Notes under the pieces: generated by a model
What the model was told of the DNA's origin: nothing
Database searches by the model: none
The model's input: the letters and a program-made list of their open reading frames with translations, nothing else
Made by a program: the position numbers and the translations under genes
Part shown: positions 26,176 through 36,517 of the stretch, one piece after another
Position numbering within the stretch: the first letter of the stretch is position 1
Layout of the letters: each line of letters starts with the position of its first letter
Assembly: GCA_014898425.1 (NCBI GenBank)
Contig: RCSZ01000003.1
Span: 2,790,001 to 2,854,000, forward strand
DNA from: Botryotinia globosa
Lineage: Eukaryota > Ascomycota > Leotiomycetes > Helotiales > Sclerotiniaceae
Reading direction: 5' to 3'
Length of the DNA: 64,000 bases

Positions 26176-27529
26176 ATGGAGAAAGTTAAGGGTCAGGAAG
26201 ATCACTGGTCTGCTTCGGTATTTTCTCCTGTTGTTCTTCTGCGCCATGTTCTTCTTCGTTCTAATTCTTCGTGATATTCGTCCTTGATACAGTTTTTTCC
26301 ATAGACTGGAATGACTGGAGGAGAATGAAGGGTAGAAATTCAAGCTAACATGTATGAAAAAGGCATACCAAAACTCCGCTTCCTTTGTTCCGAAACTTGC
26401 GGGGAAGGTTTTGGGTTGGTTGGATGTGCAGAGTGATGATGTGGTGTTGGATATTGGGTGTGGTGGTTAGTTTTTATGGTTTCTTCTTCTTTTTTCTCTC
26501 AAGGATTTTTTGGTGTGAGAGGTGGATGTATTGGTTTGGGCTATCGTTTCTTTTGGGGATTATCTTATTTGAGAGAGGAGTGGGAGAAAAATGTAGATAG
26601 AGGAACGAGAGGAAATGGTAGAGAACGAGAATAAATATACTAACTTGGTTCGCCTATCTAGATGGAATTATCCCAGTTCAAATCGCGCACACGCTTTCCA
26701 AAGGATCAGGAAGTATCCATGGAATTGATAGCTCGGAGGATATGATTGCTGCTGCCAAAAAGGCTGCTGTTTCAGAGGGTGAAAAGATTCCGGAAATTTG
26801 TACATTTCAAGGTACTTCCTCACATTTTCATTCTTATTTCTATTCTCCTATTCATTCACGTTCGCATTTTCCCACACCAAACTTACACTTTCCTAACGCA
26901 ACCCAGTCCTCGACGCATCTTCCCCCCGGGATCTCTCCACCCTCCCATCCCAAACCTACACCAAGATTTTCTCCAATGCCGCACTTCACTGGATTCTCCG
27001 CCCCGAATCCAGCCGTATCCAGTTCTTTACAGAAGTCAAAAGACTTCTCAAACCCAACGGAATTTTCGTCTTTGAAATGGGAGGTATGGGTAATGTAGCC
27101 GAGATACGCGCTGCGTTGTTAAGTGTTGTTGGGCGTCGCTGTGAGGGGGGATTAAAGAGGGCGAGGGAGGCAGACCCGTGGTTTTTTCCTGATGAGGTGT
27201 GGATGAGGAATGTGCTTGCTTCAGCTTCAGCTTCAGCTTCAGCTTCTTCTTCTTCTTCTTCTTCTTCGATTGTTGGTGGAGAAGGAGAAGGAGAATGGAA
27301 GATCGAGAAATTGGAAAGAGAATACAGGCCTACGCAGACAGATAAGGGGGGAATAGAAGGCTGGGTAAAGTTGTTTGGGAAACAGTTATTTGATGTTCTT
27401 GGGAATGGGGAAGAGAGAAAGGAGGCTGAGAAAGAGGTTTGCGAGGTGTTGGAAAGTGTTTGTAGAAGTCCTGGAGGTGGAGATTGGATGGGGTATGTGA
27501 GGTTGAGGGGGATAATTAGGAGGGTTTAG
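26176..27529 (+). CDS. Class I SAM-dependent methyltransferase (trans-aconitate type)
   Basis: Four exons, 26176-26217, 26363-26465, 26662-26811 and 26907-27529, encode 305 residues. The joined N-terminus HWSAS|AYQNSASFVPKL matches the usual opening of small-molecule methyltransferases related to trans-aconitate methyltransferase. Motif I VVLDIGCGDG is rebuilt across intron 2, followed by IHGIDSSEDMIAAA (acidic residue that binds SAM), VLDASSPRDL, IFSNAALHWIL and LLKPNGIFVFEMGG. The C-terminal half contains a simple-sequence insertion, alternating Ser/Ala then poly-Ser (27219-27269), which comes from trinucleotide expansion and is probably a disordered loop. The first donor is GTATTT, weaker than the rest, so exon 1 (42 nt) is the least certain part. 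The substrate is unknown. Confidence 0.85.
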
Positions 27530-30500
27530 AGTTCGAGGTGTAGAGCTCAGGGCTTACGGGGAGAGGATGTTTGGATTTCTGGGTTTGGCTAAATGATCTG
27601 ATGAGAGAGCAGATGGCAAGGAGAGGGCTGGGAGATTGATTATTGTTTCTGCTATGTTAGTCTTTATTTGGTTTTGATGGAAAATAGCTGCACATGTACA
27701 AATCCCCCTCGGAAGAAGATTCTCTGCAACTAGAAAAATACTCGAAAAACGTGACTTTTGAAGCCCATGAAAGTGCCTATTCCGGTGCTTGTACCAAAAT
27801 ATCTTTGTCCCAATACTCGAAACTTGTTCACCACATTAGAAGTTCATTTTTATGAAAAGGTGAAGATACTCCTCCATCGACTGGTGTGAGGAATGAGTAC
27901 GTGGTGCTTTTTGTTCCATATTTCATCATCGCTATTAACTATTCCCTAATTTTTATTCTTGTTGCTTTCGTTTTTCAAGTAAATTCGACAATTTATTATC
28001 ATCAAATTAATTCATATCATCACATTTCATCTCGTGACTCTTTTTCTTCTCCTTTCTCCCTTTAGATCTCCGCACTCTCAAATTGTCAGTTAGGCGAGCA
28101 TGGAATATAGTAGAGAATTTGTATACAGCGTCCTCTGACTTAATTATAGACCCGGATTAGAGTGAGTCCAGCCAACTCAGCAAGTTTGTTATCTGGGTTC
28201 GACGACAAAGAGCTATTTTCCATTATAAAAATCGAGCGAGGGAGTGTGAAAGGTGGATAATAGATACGACAAGTGACGGAGAGAGATTGCGTTGAAGACC
28301 AAACTACATACAGTTGAAGTTGAGTACAAGGAGTAAATACATATATTTCGATTGGGAAAGAGTTTCTATGCAATTAATAGTTAATTATGTCTGATGTACT
28401 CTACTGGGGCGACTTTGGTTGATGTAGCCGTAAAGGCCATTGCGCTTCGTGGGCACTTGCTCTAGTGATCGCTCGATACACTCAAAGATAAAAGCACCAA
28501 CCGAAGCTGTGAAAGATGAGCAAAAAATTAACTACCACGTCATGAGCCGTATCTACTAGATGGAGCACCTAACAAGCCATCCTGCCAAGACTCTTAACTT
28601 ATGCCCTTCAGAGAAGGGTCTAAATCTAGAGATGCAACAAACTACTCAAACTACCAAAAGTCTCGAGTGATCATAATCAAACTTCATGACTTACCAATTT
28701 TTCACAAAACGAAAGTCATATCGCGAATCCTAATCATGATACTGAAAGACAAGTAGTATCTCACCCCTGGAATATCGTCATCACATAAGCACAACGCCCG
28801 AATCCTTCAATCTCTATACGCCAGTTCGGTGAATACTAGGCCAAATTTGGCATAGCAATTGTATTAGAACACTTCCCCAGATATCGAGATACAATCTTTC
28901 CACGAGCGGTGCAATCATCTTATCACCTCTGTGAAAATCGAGGTTTGGTTGCACATCTAGAGACTGAAAATTCTCCGGACGCACAATATCTCATCCCTTG
29001 GTTAGAATCGTGAGGTTTTGTTGCATCTCTGGAATTTGAACGTTCTCCGGAAAGCAAAGTTTGTTCCTCAGACTTGAGACATGATTAAATCGCTCCATGA
29101 TCGTAGTGGATGGCGATGGTATGATAGGTCATTAGCAAAAATGGCATGGGGTTCATTTCCTTTCACTTGTGAACATGGTTTGGCTCATGAATCAGAAAGT
29201 ATTGATATATCCTTCCTTCCAAATGACATTGAAGGAATATGTTGGAGCATTTTGACCCGAGCTCAAGTAGTTAAAAGGCCCAACATCCACCCTTTCTTAC
29301 GACACATTTGATTGATTCGTTAACAAGACCAAACTGTTGGACCGGCCTCCGAGTTAGCCGAACATGAGCGAGTGCGAAGAATATACAATAGACTGTATTT
29401 ATTGACTTGAATAGACGCCGGCCATGTCTCGTATCTGTAGATTTCTTCCCACGCCCTTGAGCTGACATGAAATCGGACCGAGAACACTACTATTGTAAAT
29501 CTATCATCATCGTTTTTGCAAAGATTTGAGATATATATTGCTACCATGTTTGGCAGATTAGATCCTGGGGAAAGCGCAGCTGTTTCTACCTACGGTAACG
29601 TTCGTCTTGCCAAATTTGTAAATATTGGAGTAAATCTGAAAAGGACCGATTCCCCGCACCTCCGCAAACTGCAGATCAATCCTCTAGTTATATGCTTCAA
29701 TTGCTATTCGTACAATCCACATGAAGCGTTGAGGGGTATCTTTGCATTCCTTTCGCGAGATGCTTATCATGTCGCTTGATAATATGCGACCTTCAATCCG
29801 TCATGTCGATTAGGCCACTAGGGTTATCAATGTTGATAGTACTTTAACAACACACTATAGTGTGAGTTGCTCTCTAATTAACGAGAAGTGCCACGCAAAG
29901 TATCGAAACTGAGTCAAGGAATCCAACTTCTAGTTTCCCCTAGTAAAAGAAGGACTCTGGTGTGAACCGTCTGACCGGCGGATCTTGAAATTCGCAGGGA
30001 AGAAGACAGTATCAACATGTCCCATGCGAGTGCAAGCCATTGTGCACTTCGTGCATCAAGCTTATGCATGAGCTCTCATCCTACTCTGCTGGCGTCACTA
30101 ATCTCCATGCGGGGCAGCAATTCCATCTTCCATCTCCCCATTCTCACCAAATCTAACCTGGAGACTCCAGAATCCAGCAACTTCGCCAATATGGGACATT
30201 GTTAAGATTCCACGTGATGGTGGATCATATGCTGACGCGTACCCGCTTTAGCAATTTAAAGTCTGTTACCATGAATGGAAAAGTTGTCAGCGTTGCGATT
30301 CCAACAGAATGTCTAATCCGAACACCTATCGGGCCTTCTATTGCGCTTGTTGACTCAAATTGTGGAAATCGAGGTTGGTTTCTCGATTCATTGGAATTTT
30401 ATGAGAGCTTCGTAAGCTAAGGTGAGCGGGTGTCGGCACATACACGGGGTCTCCAATTTGGGGTTCAGTAAGGTTGACAGTCGGCTAAACATCGGTTATC

Positions 30501-32183
30501 GCTCTTATTCCTAGGAAATGGGAGGGTTTCAGACTGTTCAGTGCCGTTTCGACACCCGAGTCGGCTTTAGGAAGGAGTTTGGCTTACAGAGAGAGGATTT
30601 TGGAAAAACATTCTTTCGATGTAAGGATAGCAATCGATTTGGTGATGTGTACTGGTGCATGTCTCCTGTCTCCTCCAATAATGCGTGGTTATCGGGTGAT
30701 TATGAACGTTGGTTAGTTCGTATGACTGTTAGACTGTGAAGATGCTCGGATATCGATCCTAGAATCCCGCTATTTGTCGGGACCGAAAAGAAAATAAAAA
30801 TTGAAGCAATTTCAGAATTTTATGCTCATTTTTCATCATTTTTATGGTAATGGATTCAGTATCCAATGATATGATGTTGGTAAAACGGTCTCTTGCGGGA
30901 ACTGAAACTGTCCGATTAACAAGATTCTTGAGAGCGTAAAGAGCTGGAACTGATGTGAGCCCCTTTGGTTTCCAGAAACTCTCTTCGTCAGCATTCTATA
31001 AATGTCCCCACCACAGTGTCCCCACAGGCACTTGGGGAAATAGAATTATCAAACATGCAAAAGGATATTCTCACCATATGCGAGGTAGAGATTCAGTTCT
31101 TGATGTTTAAAGTCATGTTGGGGTTTCCCCACTCGACGAACCTCGGGGTCGAACAGCCACTCCATCTGGAGAGAAAGGGCCGAATAGCTATGGAGTCTAT
31201 CTTACCCGCCGCCCGCGGAGTGTTGTTAGCGGTCGAGGAGAAGTCATGAGTGCGGAGCTTAGCGGAGTTGTAAACATTGCCTTGTTCGTTGCCGACATGT
31301 TAGTATTGGCTAGGGAAGTCTTTGAAGTATCGACGAGAAACTTATTAATGATCGCGCTTATTTGTCTGATGTCGTTGAAGGCCAAGAATCCAAGCAAAGC
31401 TTGACGATATTCGCATGATGAGCGGCGCCCCAGTTGACGGGTGGCTTGTAGAACCAGCCTGATAATTGACAGGCTAAGGCTTTGTAGCCCTGTTAATCGC
31501 ACTATGGCACTATAATCCTTGCGTCAAGTTTGTTCCGTAGCCTTGGCACATTATACAGAGGTAGAATCCTAGCCGAGACTTATAATTCTTCGGGGTGGAG
31601 CGCGCGAGTTTCAATTCAGAAATAAAAGAATAGTCTAACATTGGGGAAATGAGAGAGGACGCAACTTCTGGTCTGATGGGAATGCAAGGAACTAGGATAT
31701 TCAAGAGTGGCTTAAGCTCCAGATTGTTTATTGTCAAATGATAACCCAAGCTACTGGCAACGAATCCTGGGGAGGAAATAGAAGAAAAAATGGAAGAATG
31801 GGATCGTCGTATGACATCCAGGCTTCCCCGAATCCTCCACGAGTTTTATCCATACTTTGATAACCAAAGAGTTGGGAATTAACGCGTGGCACACCTTTCC
31901 AGAGCGTCCACTTCGAAGTGGAGAGCGTCGTTTCCTGAAAGACTACTCTTGAGTTCATCTGTTATTTAGTGTTCTCGAGCCTAAGCTTGATCGGGAATCC
32001 CCGCGGGAAAGGCTTTACCCTTGAAAATCCGTAGAAAGTTGGAAATACGGAGTATATTATAGGAAGTTATCTTCTTCTTTGTCTTCTTTTCACAGACTGT
32101 CTTCATTTCATCTTCATCGGGCTCCGTTTCCCCTCATCTCACTTCTCCAATTGCGCTCTCGTTTCATTTTTACGCCGACGACA
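27530..32183. other. 4.6-kb gap with no supported gene
   Basis: Base composition is ordinary, not AT-rich, yet no open frame longer than about 100 codons carries a family motif. Short frames at 29081-29311, 29516-29779, 30199-30420, 30518-30739 and 30965-31249 are interrupted by stops and do not join with good splice sites. Two copies of a repeat about 72 bp apart (28930-28991 and 29003-29063) translate to related peptides (GLVAHLETENSPD and GFVASLEFERSPE), with a weaker echo near 30363. I read the stretch as a possible decayed gene or a non-coding locus, and I cannot choose. The last 200 bases (CT-rich) are the probable leader of the transporter. Confidence 0.4.
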
Positions 32184-33990
32184 ATGGCCATCATGGCGGA
32201 AAAGGGAGCCCCGAGCCAGTCGCTCGTTGCTCGACAAAATGCAGCCAAAGCTCATGGTCTCATGGGCATGCTCAAGAATCCTTATGTGTTCTTGACATGT
32301 TTATTCGCATCATTGGGTTGTACGATGTATGGTTAGTACAAGCATGTCCATTCCTTATGACTAGCGAGCACCGGCTAACATTCGAATAACAGGTTACGAC
32401 CAAGGAGTCATGTCCCCAATCCTGGTTATGGAAAACTTCGAAAACGAATTCCCAACTCTCACTTCGTCGACACTTCAAGGATGGCTCGTTGCTTCCCTTG
32501 AGCTTGGTGCCTAGTTCGGTGCTCTTTTCAACGGATACCTTGCAGATAAAATCTCAAGAAAATACAGTATGATGGTTGCCGTTCTCATTTTCACACTCGC
32601 TACTGGTCTCCAAACTGGTGCTCAGAACCCATCATACTTCTTCGCAGGTCGTATCATCGGCGGTGTGGGTATTGGTATGTTCTCCATGGTCATTCCATTA
32701 TACCAAGCAGAAATTGCCCCTCCAGAACTTAGAGGATCTTTGGTGTCACTTCAACAACTTTCCATTACCATCGGAACTACCATTGCTTTCTGGCTCGACT
32801 TTGGATTCTCCTTCTCTGGTGGAAACAAGTGTAAGCCAGAGGGTATTGCAGACCCATATCTCGCTGATGGCACTTATAATGCTGCTGTAAACCACGGACA
32901 CCCTTGTACCGGTCAAAATCAAATTTCCTGGAGAGTTCCATTGGCATTGCAATTGATTCCAGCATGGACTCTTTTTATTGGAATGTTCTTCTTCCCATTC
33001 TCTCCTAGATGGTTGATGTTGAAGCATCGCGAAGAAGAGGCTATTGCATCTCTCTGCAAACTCAGACGTCTTGACGCCAATGATCCATTATTGCGAGCCG
33101 AATTCCTCGAAATTAAGGCCGCTGTCATGTTCGACGAGGAAACCCAAGCGGAGCAAATTGGCGCTGGTGGAATGATGGCCCCGTGGAAAGCATTATTAGT
33201 TCCTCATGTATTCAAAAGAATATTCTTGGGATGTGCTATGATGGTGTTCCAATAATTTACTGGTATCAACGCCGTCTTGTACTATGCCCCTCAAATTTTC
33301 GCCAGTTTTGGTTTCTCTAGCACTACCACCACTCTTCTCGCTACTGGGGTCACTGGTATCTTGCAAGTTCTCTTCACTTTACCAGCTGTTTTGTACCTTG
33401 ATAAATTCGGTCGCAAGACTTTCCTCATTGCTGGTGCCATTGGTATGTGTATCTGCCACATCGTTGTCGCTGCCGTCGAAGGTGTTTACGAAGATCAGTG
33501 GAACCTCAATGAAGGCCTTGCTGTTGCACAAGGATGGGTCGCCATTGTGTTCATTTGGCTATTTGCGGTCAATTTCGCCTATTCTTGGGGACCTGTCACT
33601 TGGGTCCTTGCTCAAGAAATCTTCCCAGCCAGTGTCAGATCCCGTGGTGTCTCCCTTGTCGCATCTACCAACTGGATGTTCAACTTTATCATCGGCTTGA
33701 CCACCAAAGACATGCTTGACTCCATGAAATACGGTACATACATCTTCTTTGCTGTATTCAGTGCCGGAGGTGGTTTCTTCATCTGGAAATTCTTCCCTGA
33801 AACTAAGGACAAGACATTGGAAGAACTCGATATGTACTTCGGCGGTAGTATTGACAGTATTGCGGCTGCAGATAAAGCAAGAATGCAAAGTATCAACGAG
33901 AGAATTGGTCTTGCTAATGCCGGGCGACCCGAAGATATCAAGCTGAACAACGACGAGAAAATTGCTACAACTACTCACCAAGAATTGTAA
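32184..33990 (+). pseudogene. Hexose transporter (MFS sugar porter) with two in-frame stops
   Basis: Two exons, 32184-32331 and 32393-33990, read in one frame for 581 codons and give a complete 12-helix MFS sugar porter. Landmarks: YDQGVMSPILV, GRIIGGVGIGMFSMVIP, EIAPPELRGSLVSLQQL, FFPFSPRWLM, TGINAVLYYAPQIF, LDKFGRKTF and FFPETKDKTLEELD. Two stops break it: TAG at 32512-32514 where the family has Trp (ELGA*FGALFNG), and TAA at 33253-33255 where the family has Gln (MVFQ*FTGINA). TGG to TAG and CAA to TAA are both CpA-to-TpA changes on one strand or the other, the RIP signature. No frameshift or other lesion is seen. The protein would end about 90 residues in unless the stops are read through or edited, so I call a recent pseudogene. 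An intact relative would be a plasma-membrane monosaccharide/proton symporter. Confidence 0.88.
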
Positions 33991-34447
33991 ACAAATAAGC
34001 GGTGTAAAGTCACGTGTGGGGTGTGGGGTATCTAGATCATGATTTTCCTCGAGATAGTAAGTTCCGTTTGAAATGAAAATCTCCCTATATTATGCTTGAT
34101 AATTCGTACCACTTCCTACGCGATGTCTCCAAGTGTTCGTTGGGCTATCCGCTCCGCTCCGCCAGGAAAAGATTTCTGTGCGTAAGAGACTCCTTTGACT
34201 GATTGCTATACAATTGCTGGAAGCATGCATCCTGTTAACAACCAGCCGTATGGTGCTTGAGGTGTTCGGGTGGTTCGTAAACTGACCTCGAACTGTTCTC
34301 ATACCTTTGGATTTCACTCTTTGCCAACCTCGAAAAATTTATACGACAAGAACATTCAAATTTGATTTTTGTACTGATATCTAGTCTAGGAGATTCCCAA
34401 GAGAAGAAGTCGCTTGCTTCTACCGACACACTATGTTACCAAAGCCC
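33991..34447. other. Intergenic, transporter pseudogene to coiled-coil gene A
   Basis: A 457-bp gap between convergent 3' ends. No gene or repeat is recognised. Confidence 0.4.
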
Positions 34448-35923
34448 TCAATCGCACTGAAGCACAACCCATGATTTTTGCAAGACAACCCTATCCTTTG
34501 GATTACCTTCCGGGATTCTCACCAGAGCACCAAAGAGTGTATATGCTACAATCTGCTCTCTTTCGTTTCCAGCACAAGGAGTTTGTCTTCTCTCTTTGTC
34601 TTGTGCTTCCGCCTCTCCAGGGTCCATCAATTTTCCTTGTTCTGGAATCTCGCACCGATAAGTATTTCTGCATCCTCTCAATAATAACGTAAGACTACGC
34701 GAGTCTCTGCACAGCTGCATCAAGTGTTCCTTGAGTTTCTGCTGCTCACGCAAGTCGATATTTCCATCTTCATGTTGGATTCGGATGGGCGCTAGGAAAC
34801 AATTGAGCTCATTGGCGGCTTCGGCAACGTAATCGGCATGATCAGAGCTAGAGCTGGCTTTGGCATGCAGTAATTTGGCACACTTGAGCGTGGCTGTTCT
34901 CCACGTTGCGATGTCGGCATGATCTTGGGGATCTGAACGACTGCCATTAGATGATTACTGAACTCTATGAACAAAATTAGAACATACCTGAAGCGGCCCG
35001 TTCAATCTTGTCTTCAAAATCTTCGAGCCCGTTTTCTATTGTTCTTCCTTGAACTTCCGATTTTTTTTCCAGGCCCTCGAGCCCGAAAGATCTCACAAAA
35101 AGGTTGTCCATCAAATACCAAAAGATCTCTGCCCTGACTCTATTATGTATCTCCCGAGAGTTCAAATGTTCGTTCCAGAAATCCGGTAAAGAAAATTGGT
35201 GACGGGTAGGAGGTGCTACGTTCCGGGGAGGCTGGTCCATAGTGCAGAATTTTATGATGACACGATGAGCGCCTTCACGTATGTCGGAGAAAGCCTTGAT
35301 AATTGTTGCATCTTCTAACTCTATGCCAGAAGCATTAGGATTTTTTTGAATGATCTCTCGATATTTGGCGATCTGATCTTGAAATTTCTTTCTCTGCTGC
35401 TCTGCTGCCTCAAGGTCGCGGTGAATATTGGCATGTTTCCCAATGAAGGCTCCATATCGTTGATGCAAGTCTTGGTATTCCTTCTCGCGGCCCTCCGTGA
35501 TTCTTTGGTAGTCCCAGCACTCATCCTTAAGTTTGGCAAGTTGACACTTCAGATCAGCTCTTTCTTCCACCAACAATCGACACTTTTCCTGCGCCTGATT
35601 CAATTCTTCGTCCAGAGAAAACTGAGATGGTACATTGTACTTACTTGTAATTGTTCCGCTCGAACTTGCAGTTCGATATCATGTCTGAGGTTGTACAGGA
35701 TATCTGCTAGCTGGTCTCTGATGCCTTTGAGAGTGCTGTCTGGCATGACATGAATGCGTTCCTCTCCTACTTGGGGCTGATATGCTCCCTGGTAACGATG
35801 ATCAGCAATTCCATCATGCAAATATTGGTTGTCATGCATGGTGAGTGATGGGTTGTCTAAACGTGGAGTCTCTGGACTTTGCATTGCTGGTAAATCATCG
35901 AGGAAGAAGTGTGTCTCGTCCAT
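34448..35923 (-). CDS. Coiled-coil protein A, paralog of the gene at 39760
   Basis: Three exons on the minus strand, 35645-35923, 34988-35594 and 34448-34932, give 456 residues of unknown function. Residues about 65-180 are a charged coiled coil (CRLLVEERADLKCQLAKLKDE and onward). The C-terminal 160 residues share blocks with the protein at 39760-41411: WRTATLKCAKLL, TYRCEIPEQG, IVAYTLFGALV and QKSWVV. The segment before the last intron also matches (VRAEIFWYLMDNLFVRSFGLEG). Exon 1 to exon 2 uses donor CAA|GTAAGT and an acceptor 50 nt away. A closer AG would leave an impossible 23-nt intron, so this junction is the weakest. The last intron (34933-34987) is phase 1 and the last exon is 485 nt, both exactly as in the paralog. 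It is divergent from the Hsp70-like gene. Confidence 0.72.
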
Positions 35924-36517
35924 CTTAACTTTGTCCGGTTTGAGTCGTCGACAAGTCGAAAAGTTCTTTTCTGAAAAAGAGTGAAGTCTATTCTGAACGA
36001 TCTGTTTGTAGATAGTTTTTCTTCCGACTCCTATCTATGAATGGAGCAATTTCTTCTTGGGGAAACCATTGAGAAACGCCAAGTATTTCGCAAGATCATG
36101 CTAGAATGCTCGTTCCGTCTGTGGCTTACCGGCTCTGGGACAAGAGTAGCTAAACTTAACGAATCAGAAGCCTCTGCGCACAAGAAAAAGGCGGCTCTTT
36201 CACGGAAGATGTTTCATCTATTCAGGGTCGACATAATTCTGAAAGCACTCACTGATCAAGCTCGCGGGTTACTGGTTAGATTCCTGCGATCTTTATAACG
36301 AGTGAAGTGTGGCCATCAAGAAGTGGGCTATCATGCTGATTCTACTGATTTCGGGAATATTGTGAAGGGAATATTCTCTATGAACAGGAAGCCTCGTGAA
36401 CCATCAGAGCTTACTTTCGAAGTCTTACGTTTGCCCATAAGTATCTCTCGCGGTCAGTACTGAACGATGACACTACTCACTGCATTTTCATTTCCACCAC
36501 TTCATTCAGCCGCAATC
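35924..36517. promoter_or_regulatory. Divergent spacer between coiled-coil gene A and the Hsp70-like gene
   Basis: A 594-bp interval between two divergent starts. An 85-codon open frame at 36041-36298 has no motif and is not called. An in-frame ATG at 36467 could extend the Hsp70-like protein by 17 residues. Confidence 0.4.

Noticed and set aside
23833..27529. Secondary-metabolite cluster from amidase, methyltransferase, MBL protein and nearby transporter
   Set aside because: No backbone synthase or pathway regulator is present, and the genes are spaced like ordinary neighbours.
33284..33981. Open frames overlapping the transporter on other frames
   Set aside because: Shadows of a coding region whose frame is fixed by sugar-porter motifs.
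35618..35644. 23-nt intron in coiled-coil gene A
   Set aside because: Donor and acceptor match the consensus but the length is below what fungal spliceosomes use; a 50-nt intron to the next CAG keeps the frame.
36041..36298. 85-codon open frame between coiled-coil gene A and the Hsp70-like gene
   Set aside because: No motif and located in the expected divergent promoter.
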